DNA of 64,000 nucleotides from Rhodocytophaga aerolata (GTDB lineage: Bacteria; Bacteroidota; Bacteroidia; Cytophagales; 172606-1): positions 372,001-436,000 of the forward strand of contig NZ_JAUKPO010000002.1 in the NCBI RefSeq assembly GCF_030503435.1, given 5' to 3'. The stretch's first letter is position 1, and every line of letters starts with the position of its first letter. Below the pieces are notes generated by a model, which did no database searches, was not told where the DNA came from, and saw only the letters and a program-made list of their open reading frames with translations. Made by a program: the position numbers and the translations under genes. Shown here one piece after another: positions 27,612 to 35,575 of the stretch.

Positions 27612-27962
27612 TTATGAAAAATGGGCAAAAGATCTGCCGGCAATTTGTGCTGCCCGCTGGTGCACAGACTCAATGTACTGGTCCGGATCGTGCGGCTCAG
27701 CTATGCGGTAGTGTAGTTCTAATCCGTCTTTGAGATTACCCAACACCGATAGTTCAACTACATTAATAAACTGCCATTGTACTTTTTGCTGTTTACTGTT
27801 TAAAAAGGTATCCTGCCCTTGTGCACCCAATGCTTCTGCTTTTTCCAGGGCCTGTTGCCAGTTTTCGGCAGACAGCAAACGCAGTTGCTCATCAAACTGC
27901 GGGCGGTGCTCGCCTTCCCCACTAATGATGCGGAATATAAGTTTTGCTAAATACCAAGTCAT
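27612..27962 (-). CDS. DUF4288-like protein
   Basis: A 116-residue soluble protein starting MTWYLAKLIFRIISGEG, with FDEQLRLLSAENWQQALEKAEALG in the middle and VNVVEL-like strand FINVVELSVLG, matching the DUF4288 pattern (WYxAKLxFRI, EQxxLxxAxxxxxAxxKA). No catalytic residues are evident. Function unknown. It lies 65 bp upstream of the LytS-type kinase in the same direction and may be cotranscribed. Confidence 0.75.
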   Translation of the reverse strand: MTWYLAKLIFRIISGEGEHRPQFDEQLRLLSAENWQQALEKAEALGAQGQDTFLNSKQQKVQWQFINVVELSVLGNLKDGLELHYRIAEPHDPDQYIESVHQRAAQIAGRSFAHFS

Positions 27963-28040
27963 ATACTACTGTGTTAAATGAAAGAATATGTATAAGTTAA
28001 AAGTTGAAGCCCAAATAAAAGGCGCATATGTGTTCAGCGG

Positions 28041-28259
28041 TTAATAGAGTTTACCTGTGTAGCGCATATGCCATTTCCGGAATACTACATACAGCACCAA
28101 AAAACACACAAGCAGTTGCATGCCGGTAAATAGGTAGTTTTGCAACAGCTGCCCCAGAGCCGGAATCAGCGAAGCCGATATGGCATCTTTTTGCCCGGCT
28201 ATTTCCGGTTTAAGGTTCAGCAGAAAACCAAGTCCGATAATGAAAAAGGAATGTGCCAT
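28041..28259 (-). CDS. Small membrane protein of unknown function
   Basis: A 72-residue protein with two membrane helices (about 4-15 and 40-60: LFTGMQLLVCFLVLYVVF), separated by a polar loop, and a basic C terminus (RKWHMRYTGKLY). Its start is ATG, 29 bp after the LiaF-like gene, and it has no competing ORF on the other strand. Small size and lack of known motifs limit confidence, but the spacing within the minus-strand set supports a real gene. Confidence 0.55.
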   Translation of the reverse strand: MAHSFFIIGLGFLLNLKPEIAGQKDAISASLIPALGQLLQNYLFTGMQLLVCFLVLYVVFRKWHMRYTGKLY

Positions 28260-28288
28260 AAGAATGTTCGTATAGGCTTATACTTGTC

Positions 28289-29062
28289 TTAGCCAAAGTT
28301 TTGTATCTCTATCCCCCCAAATAAGGCAGTTCCTTTCAACACCAATACTTTGTCGGGATAGGCCCGTGAAATATGTTGTACCCGTTTGTCTTCTATCCCT
28401 CCGAAGATGGCCGTCATTTCATCTGATACCACGTCCCAGTGAGAAGGAATAATAATTTTGGTACCTCCAAATATTTGTACAACCTCCAGGATTACCCGGC
28501 CTTGTATATCTGCCTGACTCAGGTTTATTTCCACACCACCTACAATTGTTACTACTTCCCCTCCTATAAAATTCTTCGAAAACACTGTTTTTTTACTCCC
28601 GCCGAAAACAGAAACCGCTTCCAGATGCTCACCCGATGGATCAGCCTGCGCATGTGTATAGGTATGCACATAAGGCGGTTCAGTTACAGGTTCCCAGTGT
28701 GCATGAGCTTCTTGGAGGCGTTTAAACTTCCACCGATGGGCTTTTCCAAACATCACCCATAAACCCAGGCAAATAATGGCAGCCGGAGCAATGTACCTGG
28801 AGATATTGATATTGGGCAGAGCCCGGTCTATTAGAAAAGCTATACCTACTGCAAAAGGCAGCAACCAGGATGAATTGGCAAACTGAGTTTTAGCACCTAT
28901 TACCAGGCTAACCACAATTAAGATCATGGGCCAGCTCAACAGCCAAGATGGAAAGAAATAGCCTAACTGATGTAATAGTAAGATGGTGCCTGCGCCTATT
29001 AATATAAAGCCCGCCAGTACTTTTCCTGATCTGGGCCGTGAAGATGTCTGTTTATTGTCCAT
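28289..29062 (-). CDS. LiaF-like membrane protein
   Basis: The 257-residue protein has four membrane helices in its first 105 residues, starting GKVLAGFILIGAGTILLLHQLGYF (DUF5668/LiaF N-terminal type), then a cytoplasmic or peripheral beta-helix-like domain with repeated FGG motifs (SVFGGSKKTVFS, QIFGGTKIIIPS, AIFGGIEDK, ALFGGIEI), matching the LiaF C-terminal domain. In Firmicutes LiaF inhibits the LiaSR two-component system that reacts to cell-wall antibiotics. Here it heads a gene set with a LytS/LytTR pair rather than LiaSR, so a similar sensing-modulating role is plausible but inferred. Confidence 0.88.
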   Translation of the reverse strand: MDNKQTSSRPRSGKVLAGFILIGAGTILLLHQLGYFFPSWLLSWPMILIVVSLVIGAKTQFANSSWLLPFAVGIAFLIDRALPNINISRYIAPAAIICLGLWVMFGKAHRWKFKRLQEAHAHWEPVTEPPYVHTYTHAQADPSGEHLEAVSVFGGSKKTVFSKNFIGGEVVTIVGGVEINLSQADIQGRVILEVVQIFGGTKIIIPSHWDVVSDEMTAIFGGIEDKRVQHISRAYPDKVLVLKGTALFGGIEIQNFG

Positions 29063-29372
29063 TTATTTTTAATTTTGATCAAAGATATACCGGCGGCCAA
29101 CAGAAGTCTATAGCTACCCGGGTAATACGTACCAGAAATCCGGTAAACAGCGGAAAAAAGTCGGTGAAAATGTCTTGAGTATTTTTGCCGGTAGTGAGGT
29201 GGTTTGTTAAGCAGGTTTCTTTCCGGGAAATGGGTATGAAAAGGCGGATGAGTATACCTTTGTTTCCTAATAATTGTACCGACGAACGAACTATTCGGTG
29301 TAAAAAAAGCATTCAGCTAATACAGCAGCAATACAGTATAGCTATTTTTTATTCTATCTATAAATTTACTCT
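29063..29372. other. Divergent intergenic region upstream of nuoB
   Basis: 310 bp between the divergent LiaF-like and nuoB genes. A 77-codon minus-strand ORF here has no family features and I do not support it. The region must contain two divergent promoters; I could not place them with confidence. Confidence 0.45.
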
Positions 29373-29909
29373 ATGGGATTGTTAGATCAAAAGTTTGGAA
29401 CAGGTGGCGTAGTCATTACCAGAACAGAAGATTTACTGAACTGGGCCCGGCTTTCGTCTTTATGGCCGATGGGTTTTGGTCTGGCCTGCTGTGCCATAGA
29501 AATGATGTCTACCTTTGCTTCCGGTTACGATTTGGATAGGTTCGGTGTTTTTCCCCGCCCTTCTCCCCGTCAGTCGGATGTGATGATTGTAGCAGGCACG
29601 GTAACGTTTAAAATGGCCGACCGTATCCGCCGCTTATACGAACAAATGGCTGAACCCCGCTACGTGATCTCAATGGGTAGTTGCTCTAACTGTGGTGGCC
29701 CTTACTGGGAACACGGCTACCATGTAGTAAAAGGCGTAGACCGCATTATTCCGGTAGATGTATATGTGCCCGGGTGCCCGCCGCGCCCTGAGGCATTAAT
29801 TGGTGGCATTTTGAAACTGCAACAGAAAATCCGCAATGAAAGCTTAGTGGCGCCGAATGCATTGCTGCAACTGTTAGAGAAAACAGCCACAGTTGATTCA
29901 GCCAGCTAA
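29373..29909 (+). CDS. nuoB: NADH-quinone oxidoreductase subunit B
   Basis: NuoB holds the N2 iron-sulfur cluster of complex I, which passes electrons to quinone. The 178-residue protein shows the tandem cysteines [13 protein letters not shown] (Cys39-Cys40), [11 protein letters not shown] and [14 protein letters not shown], the four-cysteine cluster set. It begins MGLLDQKFG and has the usual length. It is separated from nuoA and is followed by a phosphatase gene rather than nuoC, so complex I genes are dispersed in this genome. Confidence 0.98.
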   Translation: MGLLDQKFGTGGVVITRTEDLLNWARLSSLWPMGFGLACCAIEMMSTFASGYDLDRFGVFPRPSPRQSDVMIVAGTVTFKMADRIRRLYEQMAEPRYVISMGSCSNCGGPYWEHGYHVVKGVDRIIPVDVYVPGCPPRPEALIGGILKLQQKIRNESLVAPNALLQLLEKTATVDSAS

Positions 29910-29924
29910 CCCTTTTCCCGAGAG

Positions 29925-30650
29925 ATGACATTTATTTCGCATACAGGCAATGGCCGTAGGTTTGTTGTGTCTGACATACATGGTTGCCTGAAAACCTTCA
30001 GGCATCTTCTGGAAAACCGGCTTCAACTAACTTCTGCAGATCAGCTGTTTTTACTAGGCGATTATATAGACCGGGGCGAAAGCAACGCCGGCGTACTGGA
30101 CTATATTTTACGGCTCAAAACGGAAAATTACCAGGTATATCCCCTACGTGGCAATCATGAAGAGATGATTCTGGGTGCCTGGCAGTTGCATAAGAACCAA
30201 ATGCCTCCGCACATAAAATTTGCTGACAGATTATGGGATGCACCTGATCTGCTGGATGCTACAGGTGAACTTCCTGATACCTATGTAGCTTTTTTCAAGT
30301 CTTTGCCTTATTTCTATGAACTAGATAATTTTTACCTGGTACACGCGGCTATCGATTTTAAACATCCTCGTCCGTTTACAGATTACAGCACGATGGTTTG
30401 GGAAAAACAATTTTCCTATAACCCCGGGCCTAAAATAGTTGTGCATGGCCACAAAATAACTCCCCTCCCGGAGATCATAAAACGGGTAGAAAACAGAAGC
30501 CTGATTATCCCCCTGGATAATGGCTGTTATTATGGGTTAGCTAAATTCAGGAAAGGCCTATTTAATTTTGGACGCCAGAAGGAAGTAGGGAACTTGTGCT
30601 GCCTCAACCTGGATACATTTGAGCTAGTAGTGCAGGAAAATAATGAGTAA
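29925..30650 (+). CDS. PP2A-type serine/threonine phosphatase or metallophosphoesterase
   Basis: The 241-residue protein has the classical phosphoprotein phosphatase metal motifs: SDIHGC near 17-22, LGDYIDRGE near 43-51, RGNHEEM near 73-79, and the later histidines in VHAAID and VVHGHKITP. This matches bacterial PrpA/ApaH-like members of the calcineurin superfamily. It could remove phosphates from proteins or cleave dinucleoside polyphosphates; the substrate cannot be read from the sequence. It starts 15 bp after the nuoB stop and is probably cotranscribed. Confidence 0.93.
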   Translation: MTFISHTGNGRRFVVSDIHGCLKTFRHLLENRLQLTSADQLFLLGDYIDRGESNAGVLDYILRLKTENYQVYPLRGNHEEMILGAWQLHKNQMPPHIKFADRLWDAPDLLDATGELPDTYVAFFKSLPYFYELDNFYLVHAAIDFKHPRPFTDYSTMVWEKQFSYNPGPKIVVHGHKITPLPEIIKRVENRSLIIPLDNGCYYGLAKFRKGLFNFGRQKEVGNLCCLNLDTFELVVQENNE

Positions 30651-30730
30651 TTGAAAAAAAATAGAAATTGTCATCAGTAAACTATCTCCGCTCCTTTCCA
30701 GCATATAGTATACTTCTGGATGATAGAAAC

Positions 30731-30754
30731 CTGTGAGGTATACTACCCTCACAG
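30731..30754. terminator. Short hairpin between convergent genes, possible terminator
   Basis: CTGTGAGG (30731-30738) pairs with CCTCACAG (30747-30754) between the convergent phosphatase and cytochrome-b-like genes. There is no T-run, so terminator function is uncertain. Confidence 0.35.
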
Positions 30755-30814
30755 ATCAAATACATCAGACAGTAGCTTATAGTAGCTTATAGTGCACACC
30801 TTTACGTGTACCTG

Positions 30815-31267
30815 CTAATAATTACCCAGGAAACTGGCACCAAACAAGCCCCGCCCACTGAAAACGATAGTAGTGATAATAATCAACAAAGCTATACCAT
30901 TAAACCAGAACAGACGCTGGTATTTTCTCACATCCCCTACTGCTTTTCTGGCGGAGACACGGGCCATGGTTATCAGTACAACAGCCAGGATCATTCCGGT
31001 AATATGTTCGGCCGTCCAGTAGCGGATATTCGGGTCCTGCATGGCTCCGCTCATAAAACGTACCCAGGGACTAATAACGTAGAGTACCAATCCCAGAATT
31101 AGTTGCGTATGAGTAGCAATCATGAGCCAGGTAGCTAACTTATAATCCCGCTGGGCAAACGGTTTTTTATTGAGCCAGCCCATTAAGGATACACCTATAA
31201 CAATGACTAACAAAAGTAAAATAATGAATCGGAGTAATGAATGGGTATGAAGTAAGCCGTTGTACAT
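30815..31267 (-). CDS. Four-helix membrane protein, cytochrome-b-like
   Basis: The 150-residue protein has four membrane helices (about 12-30, 45-64, 88-105, 120-137). Histidines at 8 and 10 (LLHTHSLLR), in IATHTQL and in AEHITG lie close to helix ends, the arrangement expected for haem ligation, and similar Bacteroidota proteins are often annotated as cytochrome b. Haem binding is inferred, not shown. It is a single gene. Confidence 0.6.
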   Translation of the reverse strand: MYNGLLHTHSLLRFIILLLLVIVIGVSLMGWLNKKPFAQRDYKLATWLMIATHTQLILGLVLYVISPWVRFMSGAMQDPNIRYWTAEHITGMILAVVLITMARVSARKAVGDVRKYQRLFWFNGIALLIIITTIVFSGRGLFGASFLGNY

Positions 31268-31791
31268 AAGTAGGTTATGAAGTAGATTAAGTAATTACTT
31301 ATAAATTAATGCATGAAAGGTTTGAAACAAATCATGTATATATGTCCGCTGGTATAGCAGAATGATGCATACATAGCAAAAGCCGAAGATAGAGAATAAT
31401 AGGCTTTTTCTGAATTAATATTAACCTATCAATTAAACTTTATTTTTGAATTCACATAGCCTGGCAACCTACAGCTAGCGAAAGATTATATGCTAAGTCA
31501 CTATGTATTAGCAATTTACTTCACACCTCACCCATGTAATTATTGTACTCACTTTACCCACTGCCATTACCAAATAAGCGCCTAGTTTTAGAGGCAGTAT
31601 TCATACCTCAGACAACCCTTACAGGTCTGTACTGTTATAATCTAAACCCATCATAAAAACCAGATACTGTTACGCTCCATTTTCCGGTAGCTAGCAGCCG
31701 TCCGGTTAGATTCTCTTTCCCGATTTTCTGGCCTGGCATACACCAGGTTGATCACCTTCGCATTATCATAACACTTGTTAACTACTTTACT
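31268..31791. other. Long intergenic region without a recognised gene
   Basis: 524 bp between two divergent genes. It contains a TATTTTTG word (31441-31448) that matches the Bacteroidota -7 pattern TAnnTTTG on the plus strand, but without a convincing -33 element. No ORF, RNA gene or strong hairpin was found. Confidence 0.45.
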
Positions 31792-32694
31792 ATGAAAAAC
31801 ACGTTCCTCTGGCATGTTGGCAGACCCACTCTGATATGGATAACGCTGCTTTTTGCCGAAAATTTACAGGCGCAGGATAGCTTGTATGCACACAAAAAAA
31901 CATACAATTCATTTAAGGCGCCTCTCATCGAAGACAATTCTTTTTTTGTAGAAGAAGCCTTTAACCAGCAGAAAGGCATTGTCCAGTTCATTTCCACCTG
32001 CTATTTTACAAAAATCCGGCAGGGAGATATGGCCTATAGTTTTACCCATGAACTGCCGCTAAAAGGGGTAAAGCATCAATTCAGCTATACATTAAACTAT
32101 TTTATGTTCCCTTCTCTGCTGCCCAATGGCCATGGGCTTGGAGATGTAATGGTAAATTACCGGTATGAACTGGCTGGCAAAAATAATTGGGCGCTGGTAA
32201 CCCCCCGTCTGAGTCTGATCATTCCGACTGGGGATGTTAGCAAGGGTTTAGGTTCTGGGGCATGGGGCACACAGGTAAATTTACCAGTATCCAAAATGCT
32301 ATCTAACAAGCTGGTTACACATTATAATGCAGGATTTACTTTCTTGAAGAATGCCCATTACTCCCTTGCTGAGCCATCCTCACAGGACGATTTCAGCCAA
32401 CAAGACCTTACGCATTTCCATGCAGGCGCCAGCATTATCTGGCTTGCAAATGACAGGATAAATGGCATGTTAGAGTATATGTCCTCTTTCAATGATCAGT
32501 TTGATGACGCTGGCCATGTGATTAACCAACACCAGTTGTTAGTAAACCCAGGCATACGGTACGCATTTAAAGCTGGCCAAAGTCAGATTGTACCTGGTAT
32601 TAGTTTGCCGATTGCCTGGCAAGAAGATCAGTCAACTACTGGTTTGTTTTTCTATTTATCTATTGAACCTGATTTTAACCTGGAGGGCAACTAG
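31792..32694 (+). CDS. Outer-membrane beta-barrel protein, phenol-degradation transporter-like
   Basis: The 300-residue protein has an N-terminal signal (ending near LFAENLQAQ) and a body of alternating strands with features of the MetA-pathway/transporter barrel family (PF13557): FISTCYFTKIR, GLGDVMVNYRYEL, LVTPRLSLIIPTGD and a closing strand FFYLSIEPDFNLEG. The PTGD motif after a strand is typical. It probably sits in the outer membrane, with an unknown substrate. The next gene starts 10 bp downstream and encodes a signalling protein, suggesting a two-gene operon. Confidence 0.75.
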   Translation: MKNTFLWHVGRPTLIWITLLFAENLQAQDSLYAHKKTYNSFKAPLIEDNSFFVEEAFNQQKGIVQFISTCYFTKIRQGDMAYSFTHELPLKGVKHQFSYTLNYFMFPSLLPNGHGLGDVMVNYRYELAGKNNWALVTPRLSLIIPTGDVSKGLGSGAWGTQVNLPVSKMLSNKLVTHYNAGFTFLKNAHYSLAEPSSQDDFSQQDLTHFHAGASIIWLANDRINGMLEYMSSFNDQFDDAGHVINQHQLLVNPGIRYAFKAGQSQIVPGISLPIAWQEDQSTTGLFFYLSIEPDFNLEGN

Positions 32695-32704
32695 CATACC
32701 AAGC

Positions 32705-34264
32705 ATGAAATATAAATTATCATATATTTTAACCGGAGCAGTTCTGTTAACCGGTGTTTTCATTATTTTTCTGGTACGTCTAACCAATCAGCAGATTAAA
32801 GACAGTTATGCACAAAATCAGCCTTTCATTCAAGTGAGCGATAACCTCAAGTTTAAAACTACGGTTGCTCACCTCTGGTTTGAAGAATTTATGGCTGGTG
32901 ATACTACGATTAATCCTGAAAAAGATGTGATAACTAAGTTTACAGGGTCCAGGCAAATATTAACTGGTATTCTGGATGGTACAAAAACAGAACTGGGCAC
33001 CTTCGAAAAAATAGCCGACCCAGATATAAAACTTACTGTCCGGCAAACAATTGAAGATATTGTAGCCCTCGAAGGATTTACCAGAGAACGGTGGCGGAGC
33101 AAACATACTAGTAAAGTACGTCTGGCAACAGATACACTTATCAATACTACAAGCCAAGCATCTTCAGGGGAAGAAGCCGGCGGAGAATTAGATACCAAGT
33201 TTGATGCTGCGTATGAGAAAACGCAGGTTTCTCTGGATGAGCTAAAAAAGCAAATACTGGCTAAAGTACGTGACGATATTCATACGACAGAAAGAGTATC
33301 TGTTATGGTGCTATTTTTACTAGGTGGCCTGTTTGCTGCCATGGCTTTCATCTTATACAAATTGCAGTCGCGTAGCGAACAGCTAGCTATGGAGCAGCAA
33401 ACCAAGCTAGAAAAGGAAAAAATCCGTCTGGAGAAAATGACTGCTTTTGCAGATGCCATTGGGCAAGGCCAGTATGAAACCTCCCTCATAATAGATTCAG
33501 CTGAATCCGATAGTCTGGCTATGGCTCTTGGCAACATGAAGGATAAACTAAAAACGGTAGCTGAGGAAGACAAGAAAAGAAACTGGGTAAATGAAGGCCT
33601 GGCCAAGATGAGTGAGATTCTCCGGAAAAACCATGAAACAGAAGATATTTACACCAACATAGTGGCCTTTGTTGTCAAGTATCTGGATGCTAACCAGGGT
33701 GGATTATTTGTGGTGAATTCGTCTAATTCACAGGATGTTTTTATTGAACTGAAGTCTTGCGTTGCTTTTGACCGGAAAAAATACTTCAGCAAACGGATAG
33801 AAATAGGCGAAGGTATGGTTGGCCGCTGTGTTCAGGAAAAAGAACCTATTTATGTTACTCAGCTGCCCAATGAGTATATTACCATTACGTCTGGTTTGGG
33901 AGGTGCAAATCCGGCTTGCTTGCTGATCATGCCTTTGAAAGTAAACGAACAAATATTCGGAGTGCTGGAGCTTGCCTCTTTTACCAAGCTGGAAAGCTAC
34001 CAGATAGGCTTTATTGAGAAAATAGCCGAAAGCATAGGAGCAGCCATAGCTGGTGTAGATACAACTGCCCGAACAAAAAAATTACTGGAAATAGCCCAGC
34101 AGCAAGCCGAAGAATTAAGGGCACAAGAAGAAGAAATGCGGCAGAATATGGAAGAACTCACGGCCACGCAAGAGGAAATGCGCCGGAAAGAAAAAGAATA
34201 TTTAAAAATTATTAATACTGCCCCTACCAGAGAAGCCCTTAGCTTAGAGAATTCTGAAGAATAA
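32705..34264 (+). CDS. Membrane HAMP-GAF-coiled-coil signalling protein without kinase
   Basis: The start is the ATG at 32705 (MKYKLSYILTGAVLL); a longer upstream frame only overlaps the preceding gene. The 519-residue protein has a membrane helix at about 6-24, an extracytoplasmic four-helix-type sensor (about 30-200), a second helix near 200-218, a HAMP-like linker (AFADAIGQGQYE), a GAF domain (about 300-440, IGEGMVGRCVQEK, FGVLELASF) and a Glu/Gln-rich coiled coil (EELRAQEEEMRQNMEEL). It then stops: there is no HisKA, ATPase, cyclase or other output domain. The HAMP-GAF-coil part is clearly paralogous to that of the hybrid kinase at 57120. Confidence 0.85.
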   Translation: MKYKLSYILTGAVLLTGVFIIFLVRLTNQQIKDSYAQNQPFIQVSDNLKFKTTVAHLWFEEFMAGDTTINPEKDVITKFTGSRQILTGILDGTKTELGTFEKIADPDIKLTVRQTIEDIVALEGFTRERWRSKHTSKVRLATDTLINTTSQASSGEEAGGELDTKFDAAYEKTQVSLDELKKQILAKVRDDIHTTERVSVMVLFLLGGLFAAMAFILYKLQSRSEQLAMEQQTKLEKEKIRLEKMTAFADAIGQGQYETSLIIDSAESDSLAMALGNMKDKLKTVAEEDKKRNWVNEGLAKMSEILRKNHETEDIYTNIVAFVVKYLDANQGGLFVVNSSNSQDVFIELKSCVAFDRKKYFSKRIEIGEGMVGRCVQEKEPIYVTQLPNEYITITSGLGGANPACLLIMPLKVNEQIFGVLELASFTKLESYQIGFIEKIAESIGAAIAGVDTTARTKKLLEIAQQQAEELRAQEEEMRQNMEELTATQEEMRRKEKEYLKIINTAPTREALSLENSEE

Positions 34265-34285
34265 TGAGCTACACTATTGGCCCGA

Positions 34286-34355
34286 AAGTACACTACCAGA
34301 TCCCTGAATACTATTCTGTCTTTAAGATGTGTTTCAGGGATCTGGTAGTGTATTT
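34286..34355 (+). terminator. Long perfect hairpin after the GAF signalling gene
   Basis: A 20-bp perfect stem (34289-34308 with 34333-34352), extended by three weaker pairs, encloses a 24-base loop. It lies 25 bp after the stop codon. The stem is longer and the T-run weaker than in usual terminators, so it may also protect the transcript 3' end. Confidence 0.6.
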
Positions 34356-34410
34356 CTTGCGCAGGCTTTTGCTCTGGAAACCTGGCATCTACAGCAATTT
34401 TCTTCTCTAT

Positions 34411-34443
34411 AAAAAAGGCTCTGCAAGCTAAGCTTACAGAGCC
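34411..34443 (-). terminator. Rho-independent terminator of the cyanophycinase gene
   Basis: On the minus strand GGCTCTG-T-AAGCT folds with AGCTT-G-CAGAGCC, followed by six T residues. It lies 37 bp after the cyanophycinase stop codon. Confidence 0.88.
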
Positions 34444-34479
34444 CAAAGTAATATGTACAATTGGCTTACTTAACTGTTG

Positions 34480-35358
34480 TTAGCCAATTACTTGTGCAGG
34501 CATTTTTGCATGAAAACTTCTGGATTTCAAATGATAGCAATTCCCTTTGGCCAGTACATGAATTACCATATTTTCAATAGAAAGAGGCTCTCCATCTTCA
34601 ATACTGGTAATGGTAGAATGCTTAATATGGTGTCCGTCAAAGATCAGTACCAGACCAGAACCAATCGTTTCCATCTGATCACCCTCGGTAATTAACACGC
34701 CTGTATCTTCCCCCAAGCCTATTCCTATGCATCTGGGATGCTCTGCTACGGCTTCGGCCAGACGGCCAAACCGGCCACGGGTTACAAAATGGGTATCTAT
34801 TACGACATTATTAATAAATGCCAATCCCTGAGTTAGTTTTACTGCTCCTTTTACTAAGGAATTTGAACTACTACCCCCATAAATCATGGTTTTAGACATG
34901 GCCATTGCTCCGGCACTTGTACCGGCAATAACAAAAGGCTCATTCTGGTACCGCTCCTGCAGGATCTCTAAAAATTCCGTTCCTCTGAAAAAACGGCTTA
35001 AGCGGCTCTGATCTCCTCCTGTAAACAAGACCCCATCGGCTTGCCTGATTCTATCCAGCAAACGGATGTCTTCGGCATCCTTCCGGCTTTTTATGTGCAT
35101 AACGCCAATATTCTTACATCCCAGTTTTGCAAATGCCTGCACATAATTTTCACCTACCTCTTCCGGAATTTCCGAGGCAGACGTAATAATTTCTACCCGG
35201 GAGTCGGTTCCTTTCATTTCCTGAAGAATCCGGCGTAAAATACCAAACTCAAAAAAGTTCAAATAATATTTAGGAGGGTGGTTAGGCTCCGGGCATGTCC
35301 CCTTATCTTCATTTCCTCCAATTGCAATCAATTTTCCTTTGGGAATACGTATACTCAT
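34480..35358 (-). CDS. cphB: Cyanophycinase
   Basis: Cyanophycinase degrades the storage polymer multi-L-arginyl-poly-L-aspartate to Asp-Arg dipeptides. The 292-residue protein is a peptidase family S51 member: IAIGGNEDKG near the start, LFTGGDQSRL at 112-120, the nucleophile elbow GTSAGAMAMS with Ser148, and a conserved DTHFVTRGRFGRL segment. Length fits the family (about 270-300). It lies divergently from cphA, sharing a 217-bp AT-rich promoter region, so polymer synthesis and breakdown may be coordinated. Confidence 0.95.
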   Translation of the reverse strand: MSIRIPKGKLIAIGGNEDKGTCPEPNHPPKYYLNFFEFGILRRILQEMKGTDSRVEIITSASEIPEEVGENYVQAFAKLGCKNIGVMHIKSRKDAEDIRLLDRIRQADGVLFTGGDQSRLSRFFRGTEFLEILQERYQNEPFVIAGTSAGAMAMSKTMIYGGSSSNSLVKGAVKLTQGLAFINNVVIDTHFVTRGRFGRLAEAVAEHPRCIGIGLGEDTGVLITEGDQMETIGSGLVLIFDGHHIKHSTITSIEDGEPLSIENMVIHVLAKGNCYHLKSRSFHAKMPAQVIG

Positions 35359-35575
35359 CTAATGCACTTTATTTAAATAGTATTAAATAATTACTTGCCT
35401 ATTATTTATACAAAACTAATACCATTAAAAGTTTGCTGCTAATTTTTTTATTTTAAAATGTCACATCTTCACGATTTATTCGTATAAAACAATAATTAAA
35501 GTTTATCACAAAAAAATTATATTTTTATCTACCAGCCTGCGAATATAACCACCTACTTATAATCCCATCATTTAT

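Noticed and set aside
29079-29312. 77-codon minus-strand ORF upstream of nuoB
   Set aside because: No family features, unusual composition and a position in the divergent promoter region; not supported as a gene.
30771-30790. Tandem duplication of AGTAGCTTAT
   Set aside because: Only two 10-bp units in AT-rich intergenic DNA; too short to interpret.
32588-32704. Upstream extension of the HAMP-GAF protein ORF
   Set aside because: These codons overlap the end of the barrel-protein gene in another frame and do not look like a signal; the ATG at 32705 fits a membrane helix start.
35411-35418. TAnnTTTG match on the minus strand upstream of cyanophycinase
   Set aside because: No -33 element at the right distance in a very AT-rich region, so the match may be chance.
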